Of a stretch of 64,000 nt of DNA, positions 22,701 through 34,904 are shown piece after piece. Position numbers and translations under genes: made by a program. Position 1 is the stretch's first letter, and every line of letters begins with the position of its first letter. The DNA lies in assembly GCA_002914805.1 (NCBI GenBank), contig JXTB01000076.1, positions 398,954-462,953 on the forward strand. The letters run 5' to 3'. The DNA is from Parasponia andersonii. Its lineage: Eukaryota; Streptophyta; Magnoliopsida; Rosales; Cannabaceae. The notes below the pieces were generated by a model. It was not told the DNA's origin. It did not search any database and was given only the letters and a program-made list of their open reading frames with translations.

Positions 22701-24462
22701 CTTCTCGCCTTTCATTGTTCAGTTTAGTGTACTGCCGCAGCCGCCCTTCTTAAATTAATATTTCGATTTCATCTCTCAAAACGAAGCAGTTATTGGTATC
22801 GTGTCCAATGTCATTGTGATACCGGCAGAACTTGTTGGGGTCGCGCCTCGCTCTATCTCTTTTCATCGGCTCCGGTTGACGATACTTCTCCTGCTAGTTC
22901 GTGACCGCATAAATATGATCTATGAGTGCGTTCAGTATCGTATAGTTGTTGAACCTCATGGGAGCTTTTGGAACCTCCTACTTTTTCTGTTGGGGCTGAT
23001 TTTCAGTTGTTTGTTCATTACTCCTTTTATTCCACCTTTTATTATTGTTGTTATTTATAGTCGCATCTTTAGCAGCATCCTTCCTTCATTCCTTTGTGAC
23101 CTTACGATGATTTTCGCGTGAAGATTCCACTCTTAGATACCGACCAACTCTATTATAGAAGTATTCAAGAGTTCTGCATTCTTGCTCAAGTAAATCTTCC
23201 CAGAGTTTAGCTTCTGGTCATACCTCAGCCATCATTAGAGTTAAAACTCCTTCAGGTGAGTTGTTGACCTTTGCCAATTCTAAGGTAAAGCGATTTAGGT
23301 AAGATCGTAGAGTTTCCTCCGGACCTTGCTGAATAGCAGACTGACTGATCAGTCGATCAGTGAAATTCTTCGCAGCCTGGAATTGCCTCAAGAATGCAGT
23401 CTGGAGTTGTTGCCAGGACGAGATCAATCCGGACTTGAGTCCTCGAAACCACTTCTTTGCTACTCTTGTGAGAGGTACAGTAAAACACCTGCAATGTGCG
23501 AGATCATCGATACGATGTAGTTCCATCAGGTCGTTGAAGTGATCAATATGATCCTACAGATCAGTTTTCCCATCAAAAGTATTTATGCTGGGAAGTTTGA
23601 ATCCAGTAGGTAAAGCAGCAGCTCGAACCTCCTTACTGAATGGCGATTGACGATACCCATCAGTGAGCTCATCATCCCAGCCAACAAGTGTATCTAATGC
23701 GATACTCAAATTGTGAACATCGATATTCGGAGGGAGAGGGAGAATATTATCTTTTGCTGGTGGTAAGAGTGGCCCTTGGTTGTTATTGCGATTTAAAGCA
23801 GATTGGTCAGGCAGAGTCTGCTACAACCTTTGTGGGGTTTCCATTGAAATAGTGCGACGAGATCGATTTAGGTCATTATGATGCGATGTGGATCGCTCCT
23901 GACTACGTCCCTGATCCAGATGTTATCTCAGGTCTGTAGGATTCTGTCGAGATTCCCTATTAATCCTTTCAAAGACACTCCTCGATTGACGTTTTTGCTC
24001 GTTGTCTAGATAATCACGATTGATGGTTGCTCTCTGGGAAGGTTGTCCACGATCACGATCAGTGCTCGAACTTTCAGTATCAAATTCCAGAGGCAAGTCT
24101 ACGACCTTGCCTTTTCCCTTGGATATGCAATCTCCATGATGCTCCTGTCGGGTTTTAGGTTGGTCGTGGTTTCTTGTCTCCAGGATCTGAATTCCTCTCT
24201 CAGGTTGTTGAGCAGGACATTCTCTGGGACATTTGTGCAGCGGTGGAGTAACTATTTATCCCTCAGCAAGTCATCGTAGAGAGTCATTAATTTGACTAGT
24301 GATTTGCTGAAGGTTCACCATTGCTGCCTCCATGCGATCCTATCTTTGGACAATATTTTCTGGCGCGGCCGCGTCAGGTTGATCCTGAGCAGGATCTATT
24401 TGCGCAACAGCAGTGCTTTGGAGATGATTTTGGCTAGTTCCGGTGTTTCTGGTGTTTGCCAT
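22701..24462 (-). pseudogene. Gag of element B
   Basis: Start at ATG 24462 (MANTRNTGTSQNHLQSTAVA), 60 bases inside the LTR. Capsid core at 23218-23526: MELHRIDDLAHCRCF, AKKWFRGLKSGLISSWQQLQ, TAFLRQFQAAKN, ESLRS-like ETLRSYLNRFTLELAKV. The nucleocapsid-like region lies around 22800. Frameshifts and stops lie between pieces, but the capsid core is open over 102 codons, better kept than in element A. Confidence 0.8.
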
Positions 24463-24508
24463 TATTGAAAGAAGTGGAATTGACAATTTTTTTTCTGCTG
24501 GAATAGCC

Positions 24509-24525
24509 CTCCTTCTAGTACCAAT
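24509..24525 (-). promoter_or_regulatory. Primer-binding region of element B
   Basis: Minus strand TTGGTACTAGAAGGAGGG directly inside the LTR. Shares TGGTA with the Met site but diverges after that; tRNA not assigned. Confidence 0.55.
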
Positions 24526-25215
24526 TGTTAACAGAGGTTTTGTCAATAATAAATTTGGAAAAATTACAAAATGTGGCTTGTGTGTAAAAAATATTAATTA
24601 ATCAAAGCAAACAAAGAGACAATAATTTTATAGTGGTTCAGCCCCAAAAAAGATGAGTCTACGTCCACTGTTTTTTTCTATTTTTTGGAGAATTACAAGA
24701 GCTCTGTTAAGTTTCAAGGCTGGAATTCCAAGAGCTAAAAATTACAATGTGTTGTCCAGAAAGAAGAAGCAAGAGTCTAAAAAGTTCCCAAAAGATCTAA
24801 AAGATAAAAGACCAAAGATTCCCTACTGAAACATTGAACTCCCTTTATATAGGTGAGGATAGCTCAATGTTTCTCAATTGTGAGAATGGATAACTGTATA
24901 ATCAGAAAATACAATTCGAGTAACAATATAACTGGATAATAAATTAAATGAGATGACTGGTCGATCTTTAAAGAGAAACTTTTGTTTTTCTTTCTTTGTA
25001 GGTTACTCATTTGATGAAGCTTAGTCTAGTTTCCTTTTCATTATGGTCGCACTTAACTCGTTCAGAGGAGGTCGTACTAACTTATGCGATGGAGGTCGTA
25101 CTTAACTCTTTCGAAGGAGTCGTACTTAGTCTTACTCATGCGACCTGACACGTTTACTTGATCAATTTTTTCCTTTTTGGCATTGACCAACATATAGAAT
25201 TTTAGACCCACAACA
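24526..25215 (-). repeat. 5' LTR of element B
   Basis: Plus strand TGTTAACAGAGG to CCCACAACA. A minus-strand TATA box (CTATATAAAGG, about 24844-24854) should drive the sense transcript. Confidence 0.92.
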
Positions 25216-25220
25216 ATAGG
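25216..25220 (+). repeat. Target-site duplication, right copy, element B
   Basis: ATAGG, identical to 17099-17103. Confidence 0.93.
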
Positions 25221-26109
25221 ATAAATTGCTCAAAAAATAAACGTCGACTAGTATACCATCTTTTATTGAGTCAAACTTCCATAGTTTGAATGGGGTTGAT
25301 TAGAAAAATAATTCAACTTGCTCCTTTCATCTTATATGTAAACAAAGGTTACAACTAATCTTAAGAGAAAAAATTTCAAATATAGTCGTAAGGAGAAAAA
25401 ATAAAAAGCTAAAAAAACTTACTATATAATGCAAATTGTATACCATTTCAAATGATAAAACGTCAGTCTTTATAGTTGGAGTACTTACGATTGGTGTAGA
25501 CTCGTAGACAAGTTAGTATTCTTTTGTGCCTAAAAGGAAATTAAAAAAAAAAATCAATCTCATTAATATATTATAAATACAAGCAAAAACAATACAAACA
25601 AAAACAAAGAATCATCTATGATATGGAATTTCATCTAATCTTTCTTGATTTACTGATAAGTTATTATTATTATTTTTTTGTTTCCTTTCTCAATTCCACT
25701 CTTGATTTTTTTGGACCTCATTTTAGAGTTGACACACACGGATCACGTAGTGAGATATTACGAAGCAAACTGTTATCCGTATTTTCTTTGTTAGCATCAT
25801 CCACGTATTCATCGAAAGAATGATTGATCATTACACACATTTTATTTATGGCTCCTTCAATGCAAATATGCAACATTGAAACTCTCAAGTGATAATGATC
25901 CCTCTTTACTCAATGTAATTGCTTCATAATACAACTCATCAAAATGCTGCCCTAATATTAATTCCGTTTTGTTTTTGTTAGTTTTTTCGGATTCTTTTTC
26001 TATCTTCCTCCTTCTCACCCCAAAATTTTATACATTGCCTCATTTTATACCCTCAACTATAAAAAATTATAAGAATGCTCTCAAGGGAAAAAAATCCTTT
26101 GTATCTTCT
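25221..26109. other. Intergenic DNA, no gene recognised
   Basis: AT-rich, poly(A)/poly(T) runs, only short frames. Confidence 0.6.
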
Positions 26110-26460
26110 TTCTTTCTCTCTCAAAAAAATCTATTATTGCTCTTATAATAGGCTGGAGAAAGAATATTTTGATCTCTTTATTTAGCTTCTCATTCTTCTC
26201 TCCTATCCTCCTTCATCTCCTTCACAAATAACGGGTTTTTCTATTTTTTCTTTAATTTTCTATTAAGTCCATATTTAGATCTAGTTATATTATCACATTT
26301 GTATAATTTTAGTACTACCTCATCTTTAATTTGTGTAAGCATTTATTTTATTTACTAGCTTTTGAATTTGAGAATTTTTTCTTTAGACTTAGATTTGTAA
26401 TATAGATATGTCGGGGTTTTTTTGGGCGTGGATATTATTTGATGTTGGAACCATAGTACT
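26110..26460 (+). repeat. Dispersed repeat, copy 1 (partner at 42018-42375)
   Basis: Shares CTCTCTCTCAAAAAA, TAGGCTGGA, TTTTCTATTAAG, the word ACCTCATCTTT and TTAGATTTGTAATA in order and orientation with 42018-42375. Family not identified. Confidence 0.6.
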
Positions 26461-27009
26461 GTAATTAATTTAATTATATAATATGATTTCGGTTGAGCTC
26501 TCCACTCCTTCAATGAGTTCTATCGATCATGAAATACTAGGAGAGAAAAGGAAAACGAAAAAAAAAAAAAGAGAGAAGAATTTAGGAAGAACCTGAGAAA
26601 TTAGAGGAAGGAAATCTGACTATTGATTAAGTTTCATAACATGTTTGACAAATAATTAACCAACCTTAACCAACTAACCTACTTGTATTCACACAAATAA
26701 AAATCCACATTCTACTAGCAAACATAATTTTTTTTTAAAAGTAGGGCTTAACTAATGAGCACCACTTATTAAAGGAAAATAACACACACTCTACTAAGCT
26801 TTGAACCTCTGACCCCCCAAACTCACACACACATCCCTAAAATCTTGGAACAAATGAGCTAGCCTCAGTTGGCATACTAGGAAACATAATTTAAATCAAC
26901 TAAAACTCTAATAGCTCCTAATAGATAATTAAAGTAATTATCCTAACAAAAGTAATTTAATAACTATTTTTATATTTATTCATATCTTGTATCTCATCTT
27001 CCATAATTT
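26461..27009. other. Intergenic DNA
   Basis: No gene recognised. A stretch at 26740-26880 has weak SINE-like features but could not be supported. Confidence 0.5.
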
Positions 27010-27740
27010 TCCCTTCGTTGAAAAGTTCTTGACTCTGACGACAAATAACTCTCCAAAAGTTAGTTTAAGATTAAGATAACAAAATTCTTCTTCATTTATC
27101 CAAATATCATCGATATAAGGACGATCTTTCTGACGAACAAGAAATGACAATAACCACTAGAAGAAATCATGAACTCAACATCCAAGATATCAACAATCAC
27201 ATCTAGCTTGTCCAAATGGGAAGACAAATTGCAAGGATCTGGTGTGGAAGATGTTACTATAAAGATATAAGAAGGCAAAATTAGAGGCTCAAATATGCCT
27301 CAATAAGGAATAAATCATCCACATTGAATATTAGATTAATATACATGTTCAATGACAAATCAATCAAGCATACATTGGATCCAAGCCGTAAAATAAGATC
27401 GATTTGTTGAGCTTGTAATTTTTTAACAGCATTTTTAGGATAGTGTTTAGGAAAAATGCGAATCATAATATAATCATCTTCAGTAAATTCTCTAGCCTAC
27501 AATGTGCGTCAGAAACAAGTTTATAAGTATCATTAGTTAAAACAAACTTTATCTGATCTCAACAATATGCATATTATGTATATGTTCAGCAAAAGATTGG
27601 CCATGGTCGGCTGGTAGATAATAATCCGTAAACAAAGGGATAAGGTCAATGGGTTGGCAAGCTGAAAGGCCAGTGACAATCTCAAAACGGACTCTAACAA
27701 GTGAACCCGTTAACATAATTATTGTAAGCAAATTCTGGTT
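27010..27740 (-). pseudogene. Chromovirus relic: end of integrase plus chromodomain
   Basis: Minus-strand frames in sequence: FEIVTGLSACQPIDLIPLF and SFAEHIHN (end of integrase core), then EDDYIMIRIFPKHYPKNAVK, KKLQAQQIDLILRLGSNVCL and FNVDDLF (GPY/F-type tail), then a chromodomain, VDILDVEFMISSSGYCHFL, continuing after a one-base shift as FLVRQKDRPYIDDIWINEEEF. The last part fits the chromoviral pattern (V-R/K-W-K-G-R-P ... W-I-x-E-E-E-F). It is another lineage than element D. No LTRs could be assigned. Confidence 0.7.
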
Positions 27741-28465
27741 TGGTTTAATGAGCTCCCCATCCGGCTTTTAGACTAAGCATATCACCTAAACTATAAAAGT
27801 TTGTATTTATTTCTTTTTTTCAAGGGAATCTTACTACAAAAGTTGGTATCTCCAAATTTATTTAAAGATTTTACTTAATTAATTTTTCCTATAAAACTAG
27901 TATTATATCTCCAATTTATTTAAAGGCTTTAATTATAGTTTTGGCATAGAACACTGCTAGAGTTTAAGATTAATTACTTTATGGGTCCTTCAACTATTGA
28001 AAAAGTCTTATTTGGTCCTTATATTTTAAAAATTAACATTTTTTGTTATTAAACTTTTAAAACTAAGAGACACTTATTCCGTTAAATTTAAGGGTGTATG
28101 TACAATAATACCATACGAAAAATGGAGTTTAGTACCGGTTCCGAAATTTTAAAAAGTAAGAATTTGCTTATATTTTCTGTTAAAGATATAGTAGAAAATG
28201 TTCAAAAGGATTAAGATAGATTAATTTAAGAAATTTAAAGACCAAGACGAGAAATTTTAACGTTTAAGAATAAAAATTTACAATAGTTTAGGGAACAATA
28301 GGGAAATTACTCCACAAGTTTATAAGTGAAAATTTTACGGGCCAAGTTCTACATAGAACATCTAATTTTGGAGAAAAAAAATTAAGGAAAACTACTTGTA
28401 CTAAAGTCGAGTAAAATAAAAGATTGCACTTTAATTATTTAAATAATTAGCTGGAGCATATCCAC
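27741..28465. other. Intergenic DNA
   Basis: AT-rich; phrases such as GGTCCTTCAACTATTGAAAA suggest old LTR or MITE debris. Nothing definite. Confidence 0.45.
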
Positions 28466-28797
28466 TTAGAAATAAAAAAATTTGAGTTTATTATTACCTT
28501 GACGAAGTTTTTGTTGGTAGCAGCTGGGACCAAGTAGGCGTTTTATTTTTCTCCCAATTTTTGACTTCTCATTGCAAACCTGACGAGCCTTCTTTTTACA
28601 CTCCTTCAACAAGAACTTCTCATCACTTGTAGGTGGCAATGACAATATCTGATTTTCCATGTCAGATCGAAGTATAAATAAAGATGAAAAGGATATAGAG
28701 CTTTTGAAGGAGGAGGAGGATTTTCGCATGTAACACCATGGATGAACATATTTAACATGATGACCATGATAATTCGTGTCATATTTATCGAATTCAA
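28466..28797 (-). pseudogene. Possible small secreted-peptide locus, frameshifted
   Basis: One frame from ATG 28797 begins MNSINMTRIIMVIMLNMFIH then GVTCENPPPPSK, which looks like a signal peptide with cleavage near the Cys. An overlapping frame carries on with SDEKFLLKECKKKARQVCNE, KSKIGRKIKRLLGPSCYQQK, a basic Cys-containing tail, up to a possible splice donor (CAAG|GTAATA). Together this suggests a small secreted Cys-containing peptide gene with one frameshift. The Cys spacing vaguely recalls prolamin-like peptides but is not enough to assign. It could be chance. Confidence 0.25.
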
Positions 28798-29699
28798 CTT
28801 AATTTACTCTTTCTGTTTGTGCTATGTATCACGGCGAGGTATGCTACATTTTATATCCGCTTATAAAATTTCCAAAACTTTTATATTGAAAATTTTATAT
28901 ATAGAATAATGTTTATAATATAATGAAACCACTCTGAGTTAGCACTTAGCAGAGGTTTCTTTGCGGTTAGAATGTTCGTTGATCTTATGTAGATTTGAAA
29001 AGCTGTTAATTAAAAGGTATTAAATAATAACAAGGCATTAGCATATAACAATTTAAGAATGAAATTTTACTAGCTTCTACAATCTGTTTTTTATAATTAG
29101 CCTTAATTTTACATGTAACAAGTGTAAGTATATTATGGTTACGCCTCAACCTCTCTACAAGGGTCGATTTTTCCTTTGGGAATCTTTTGTGACAATGTTG
29201 TAAATATGTTTCCTAGTCCTTCAAAATTTCCTTCCAAGATTTTTTTTTTTAATTTAAGAAAAGCCTTTTTAATCGAGGTTTAAGAAGAATTTTTTATTTG
29301 TAGATATAAAAAAATGGTTTGATTAAGAAGAACTTTTTATTTGTAGAAATAAAAAATGCTTTGATCATGAATTTATGACATTTTTTTAAATAAATATATA
29401 TAGGACCAAGTTTATCCCATTCCTCTATGGGTTTTGTGAACTTTTGTCATCTGAATTTTTTCTTATTGCATTAATTTTCTTGTGTAATTAACTTATGGCA
29501 AAATTGGTCCTTCCATAACTTAACGGATGATGTTACAAGTATTTTATAATTTTTTCTATTAATTTGTACCATAACTTTTTATAGAAATAGAATTTTATAG
29601 AAAACCCCGACAATAATGACCGTGTTAACATTGGAAAAATTAGTTTTATGCAACTTTTTTCCTCATTAATTAAATCTATCATCATACTACTTTTTTAAA
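28798..29699. other. Intergenic DNA
   Basis: AT-rich, nothing recognised. A near-duplicated phrase TTTAAGAAGAATTTTTTATT / TTAAGAAGAACTTTTTATTT occurs at about 29279-29350. Confidence 0.5.
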
Positions 29700-29915
29700 A
29701 TGAATTTTTGATGATCTTGACGCATTCTTGAATGATTCTTGACGCCGCCTGCGATTTTGATAGATTCTTGATGAATTCTTGACATCGGCGGCAATCTTGA
29801 CGAATTTTTGATGAATATTTGATGGATTCTTGATAATCTTGATGTATTTTTGACGGATTCTTTATAGATTCTTGACGGATTCTTGATGAAATCTTAACAG
29901 ATTTTTGACCAATTC
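29700..29915. repeat. Degenerate minisatellite, about 12-bp core
   Basis: Repeats of GATTCTTGACG and variants over about 210 bp. On the minus strand they yield a Lys/Ile/Gln-rich pseudo-frame, which I do not take as a gene. Confidence 0.7.
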
Positions 29916-31424
29916 TCTTCCAAAAATAATAGAATCTAATGGTGATGATAAATTTAGTTAAACATTTAAAAAAATGGTAATTATCTCTTAATCCGTTAGC
30001 ATTTTTGTTGGTTATATACCAATTTCGCAACAATTCAATTCTATAAAGAGAATTAATGCAACAAGGGAAAACTGGGGTATAAGCCCACAAAGCCCATAAT
30101 TCAGGGGATAGGGAGAGTACAATTTGTCCATAAATTTAATGCCTTGTAAGGATAACAGAAGTTTTTTTTTTTTTTTTTCATTTCTTTTATACTCTGGAGT
30201 CTTCTAATTGATATTGGAATTTTACGAAATATTTTACATAATAAGTGAATAAGCCATATTTGGAATTCACATATTGAATATTGAGACATAAAACACTCTG
30301 TATATTATGGTTACGTCACTTTTCAATTAGTAGGCATTTACCGGTCAAGTAGCCATTTTACTTGGAAAATATAAAGCAACTCCTAGTCTCTTTTAAGTCA
30401 GGTTCAATAGAATAGATCTTGAGATAGAGAGACCATTCTAACAAAAATACTTATTCTATTATTTGGTTTCACGTTAGGCTAAAGAATTCTTATTCTATAG
30501 TAATATTAATTTCATTAAATAATGGAATTATAATTCTACCAAAAAAACTATGGAATTATGATTTTATCTTTTTGTCTATCTCTTTAAAACCTCAATTTTT
30601 ATTTTTTTCCAATTAAGATGTCTTAAAATAATGATATTTTGGTCTATATAATACTTATTCTATTTCATCCCACTACGTCAATTAAATAATAAATTATTGT
30701 TCCTAATCCTATTCTAATTCAATTCAATTATGATTTCCATTACGATTCTTATTTCATTCTAATGAACTAATAATAACCTTAGATGTTACTTCCCTTTTCT
30801 ATTTAGCATGCCATGGGCATAACCTAAATAACCAAATTTTAAGAAGATATGTTGTAACCTTTGGATCTAATAAGGTGTTTGGCGATTGCTGAATGATACA
30901 AAAATATACTTTGAAGGGTAAAATTCTCACTCACGAAAATCTACTTATTCTTTTATTTATTTTTTCCTTTGTAAAGTATAAATCTATTTACTATTCCTTG
31001 AAGAAAAGAAAAAAAAATTATATTTCGTACTTAAGAGTGTGGAAATCCAGTCCACCAGCAGTCCCTCGGGCGAGCAGTTGGGGTCAATACTGAGGCGACC
31101 AGCAGCTCTTGAGCTGACAAATGTACAATGGCCATCATGGTTCCTTTTTTGGTTTTTTTCTTTGGGCGGGAAAATAGCCATCATGGTTGATAAAGGTGAA
31201 AGAAGCTCTCAAGGGACTCGGGCATGCTACGTGAATGTCAACCATAATTACATTACGAAATTGTGGGTGGTTAATTCAAATTAATGGTAAAGTAATTGCC
31301 CATAAATGGACCATTTGCCCAATAAATATGTGAAATAAAACTCCTATTGGGCCAAGTTCTATAGCCTTACCTGCCCCGGGGGCTTATAGAAATATAATTA
31401 AAATCTGGTCTCAATTTAAATAAA
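29916..31424. other. Intergenic DNA
   Basis: No gene recognised. A more GC-rich patch at 31030-31280 has open frames on both strands but no recognisable motif. Confidence 0.5.
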
Positions 31425-31680
31425 TATTTTTTTATCAAATATTACAACAAAATATTCGGTATATATGTTTATATACCAAGTGTAACATTTTATATATTAA
31501 ATATAAAAAATTATATACTTAGTGTATTTCAGTACAATAACTGAAATTGATAAATAAACATATCTATCAAGTATAAAAATATATATATATATATATATAT
31601 GGACATTTAGCTATAAAATTTAAAAAGTGAATATTTACTTAATCAAATTTAAAATATTGATCATTCACCTAAATTTCTAC
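31425..31680 (+). repeat. Dispersed 250-bp repeat, copy 1
   Basis: ATATTCGGTATATATGTTTA, TATACCAAGTGTAAC, GACATTTAGCTATAAAATTT, ACTTAATCAAATTTAAAATA, CATTCACCTAAATTTCT. Closely matched at 33165-33405, partly at 43990-44195, and reverse-complemented in part at 51380-51550. It contains an (AT)11 run at 31579-31600. Probably a MITE family. Confidence 0.65.
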
Positions 31681-32599
31681 TTATGATAAGCAACTTAAGT
31701 TGTAAGTCCAAGAGTAACCGTAGAAAGAGCTCTTCTACTGTTGGGTGCATATATCGTAGAGGAAATTAGATTTTTTATGGTAAAAGTTTAAAAAAAAATT
31801 GAAAAATCTCAGATTTAATTAGAAAACATAACTTTTAAAAGTATTTAGAAAAATACCATTTTTTATTAATTGGTGAGATATTTGAGATAAATTGTCAAAT
31901 TACCTGAGGAAACTTAATTAGATACAATAAGTAATTAGATTAGTTATCTAAAATAACTCAATTGGCTATCTAGAGTATCACTGAAAACTACTAATTTTGA
32001 AGAAAAGTGATATTTTTCTAAATATTTATTCAAAGTGATATTGCTCTAAAATCGTTTGAAAGTGATATTATTTTAAATCAATCCACAATTTTTCCCAAAA
32101 TTCAGCTCATCGAGATTTTAAAATTTTTAACCATATCGACTTGGATAAAAAGCCTCATATTCTAGAGTATTTAAATAAAAATGGCCTTTTTTTTAAGATC
32201 AATTTAAAAAATGGCTCTTTTTTTTTTACACCTATTTAATAAATGGTCATTTTATAATCTTATTTTGATGATTGACCATTTTTCAGTTGATCTATTTTTT
32301 TTATATAGGTAAATAAAATTTTGAAAAAGTAAATCAATTTTTTTAAAAATAAATAAATTTTCAAAAAACAAATCAATTTTTGAAAAATAAGTCCATATAT
32401 TTTAATATACTCAATTTGAAAAATGACCAATTTTTAAATAATTTCAGATTATCATTATTACACTTTTCTTGACAATACTATTAGATTGGAACCTCAAATT
32501 TATATATTTTTGTTTTCAAAAAAATAATCTGTTAAAAAGCACCATATAATGTGTAAAATAATGAGTATGTCCTCTTCTGTTCTAAATGAGTTGAATTAA
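31681..32599. other. Intergenic DNA
   Basis: Rich in AAAATGACCATTTTT-like words; no gene. Confidence 0.5.
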
Positions 32600-33110
32600 G
32601 GTTGTCAAATAGGCCAAGCCAGACCGATCCAACTGCGTGCCTACGTAGAAATTCGTAGGCCAGGACGGGTTAGACCATAGAAACTGAGTGCTAGGCCTAG
32701 TCTGGCCTATAAGCTTGCCTAAGTTCAGGTTAAGGTGAGCCCATGGTAGATTGACTCATTATAACCAATAGTAGGCCAATACATAATTAAGTTTATTTTT
32801 TTAGCTTAAATTTAATAAGATTTGAACCTAAAAATAATTACTTACAGAAAGTATCATTAAATTATATATGTATTTTTATTTTTGTCATTTTAAAATCAAA
32901 ATATGTAATTATTTTTAACATATATATGTAATGTATATGTAATATATATTTTTTCTGGCCTGACCTATTGTGGGTTACAGGCTTATTCTGACCCATGGCC
33001 CATGGAAGGCTAGGATGGGCTGGCCCACAGACTTAGCTATGCAAGCCCAAATTCATAGGCCAGGACAGGACCGACCTAAGATTAGGCCAGCCCTAATCAG
33101 CCTGATTTAA
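32600..33110. repeat. hAT-type MITE-like repeat (GGCC-rich ends)
   Basis: Begins GGTTGTCAAATAGGCCAAGC and ends TTAGGCCAGCCCTAATCA, with many GGCC/GGGC words near both ends and an AT-rich centre. This is the look of plant hAT MITEs whose termini read as 'GGGCTGTCAA..GGCC'. The inverted ends are imperfect here. Confidence 0.5.
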
Positions 33111-33164
33111 TAGTCTTATAAAAATATGACCAAATTTTGAGCACAATTGAAGTAAATATCCATT

Positions 33165-33405
33165 TGTGAAATGTTATAGCAAAATATCCGGTATATAAGT
33201 TTATATACCAAACGTAAAATTTTATGTACCAAATATAAAAAATTATATACCAAGTATATTTCAAGACAATAACTAATATTGGTAGATAAATATATCTACT
33301 AAGTGTAAAAATATATATACCTGAATATTTAGCTATAAAATTTAAAAAATTGACACATACTTAATCAAATTTAAAATATTAGTCATTAACCTAAATTTCT
33401 TGATT
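33165..33405 (+). repeat. Dispersed 250-bp repeat, copy 2
   Basis: Matches 31425-31680 through ATATCCGGTATATAAGTTTA, TTATATACCAAGTATATTTC, ATTTAGCTATAAAATTTAAA and ATTAACCTAAATTTCTTG. Confidence 0.65.
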
Positions 33406-33984
33406 TAATATTAGGATGTGCCCAGGTCAGCGCTTAAATTGACACCTCCAAGTTGATTTCTTCTATACTAAATGTCCAAAATTGCATTCTTGAATTAATA
33501 GGGTATTTACAACGTACTAATAGTAATGATTTTGTACATTTAACGGTTACTATTAATTTTTCTCAAGTATTAACAATTTATATTTGGCAAACAAATTTTT
33601 TACATTTCTATAAAAATTCTAAACCAATCAAATGCCATTAAGAAAAAAAAATTCATATCTTACTACATAAATTACATAGATATCTCTATCTTATGACAAA
33701 CTTAAAATATTTCAATTATAGTACACTTTGATTATTGCTTCAATTTTAAATCAGCCTACAAATCATGTAAATATTGATTAGGCATTCATCACAAGCATTA
33801 AGTATAAATATTTGAAATACTCAGCAAATATTGGAATAAAATATGGATTTATATAAACTCAAGGAATTCAAACATATCTAGTTATGTAAACGAACTCAAT
33901 TTCAAGTCATCATTGAGCCACTTGTTGTTTACATGCTTGTGTCTCTTATACGTGGACAATTGTCGTTACTCATATGTACCGTAA

Positions 33985-34128
33985 CTTATGGACATAATTG
34001 ATACTAACTGAGTTTATAGGTCATTCTTAAAGCTTATGGACATAATTGATACCAACTGAGTTTATAGGTCCTTCTTAAAGCTTATGGACATAATTGATAC
34101 CAACTGAGTTTATAGGTCCTTCTTAAAG
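33985..34128 (+). repeat. Three tandem copies of a 48-bp unit
   Basis: Units start at 33985, 34033 and 34081, each beginning CTTATGGACATAATTGATAC. Units 2 and 3 are identical; unit 1 differs at two bases. The array must be young. Confidence 0.97.
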
Positions 34129-34227
34129 TGGAGTTTTAAGGTTTAATTAGAATCGGGGACAAAAAAAAAAAATCTTTAAGAATTATGGAACCCACAAAGT
34201 ACAGCACATGTGAGTAACGACGGTAAT

Positions 34228-34444
34228 CTATATATAAAAGCCATAAGTCTGTGGCCACGAGGGCCAATAAAGACTTGAAATGGGAGTTGTTATAGGTTAT
34301 TTCGTAACCCTATAAGAAGGAAACTAGTTAATGACTAAATTAAAGAAGATCCAAAACACTGTCTTCAGCATGAAGAGAAAGAACTATTGATCAAAGTTGG
34401 ATTGAAGTGTCCCCGTCTCCAGATTGTGCCATCTTTACTTCTCC

Positions 34445-34474
<30 letters not shown>
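34228..34474 (+). promoter_or_regulatory. Possible orphan promoter: TATA box and CT microsatellite
   Basis: CTATATATAAAAGCC near 34230 is a good plant TATA box, followed by leader-like sequence and a (CT)n run at 34449-34474, as common in plant 5' UTRs. No convincing coding exon follows, so it may be a relic. Confidence 0.25.
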
Positions 34475-34475
<1 letters not shown>

Positions 34476-34904
34476 CAGTGGAAAAGCCTGTCCCCGAATG
34501 AACCCTAAAAGACCCGATTTATGGTTTGAAGACAAGAAGTCAAATCTAAAAAGTTTGCAAAAATTCAAGTTTTTAAAATCGCGAACTAGTGCCGTGGCCA
34601 TAACTCTCCAGTGCCACGGCTCTGAGCTTCTGCGCTCTGGGCTTCTGCTACTGCTCTCGTATGACCTCCTAGCGCCGCAGTTCCTACTTTCTGCCTCTGG
34701 TTCTAATCTTTACTGGTAAAAGTGTTCCGAATCTCCTAAAAATACCAACAGCTCCTAAACTAAAAAATACAAACAAAAACAAATAAAAAAAAAAAACTAA
34801 TAAAAGATTCAAAAACTAACAAAATATATCAAGTTAAAGATACTTGATTAACTAGTATAAAATAAACTTATAAACTATGCTTGGATATACATAACTGCCA
34901 ATAA

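Larger units (their letters stand above)
17104..25215 (-). mobile_element. Element B: internally deleted Tat-type retrotransposon with full antisense gene
   Basis: 8112 bp bounded by LTRs of 684 and 690 bp with TG/CA ends and a perfect 5-bp duplication (ATAGG). Close relative of element A. Compared with A it lacks about 2.7 kb (A 2183-4878: integrase core, both RNases H, most of RT) and 498 bp (A 5214-5711: protease). It keeps gag, the integrase tail and the complete plus-strand antisense gene. The LTRs differ at roughly one site in ten by eye. It must have relied on enzymes from a fuller relative, or been deleted after insertion. Confidence 0.93.

Noticed and set aside
26740-26880. SINE-like stretch with a B-box-like GGTTCAAAGCT on the minus strand
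   Set aside because: The A box is poor, there is no clear tail or target duplication, and no second good copy in the window.
29695-30090. 131-codon minus-strand frame rich in Lys, Ile, Gln
   Set aside because: Mostly translation of a degenerate 12-bp minisatellite.
34387-34719. 110-codon plus-strand frame over the CT microsatellite
   Set aside because: The frame is driven by (CT)n coding Ser-Leu repeats; no recognisable domain after it.
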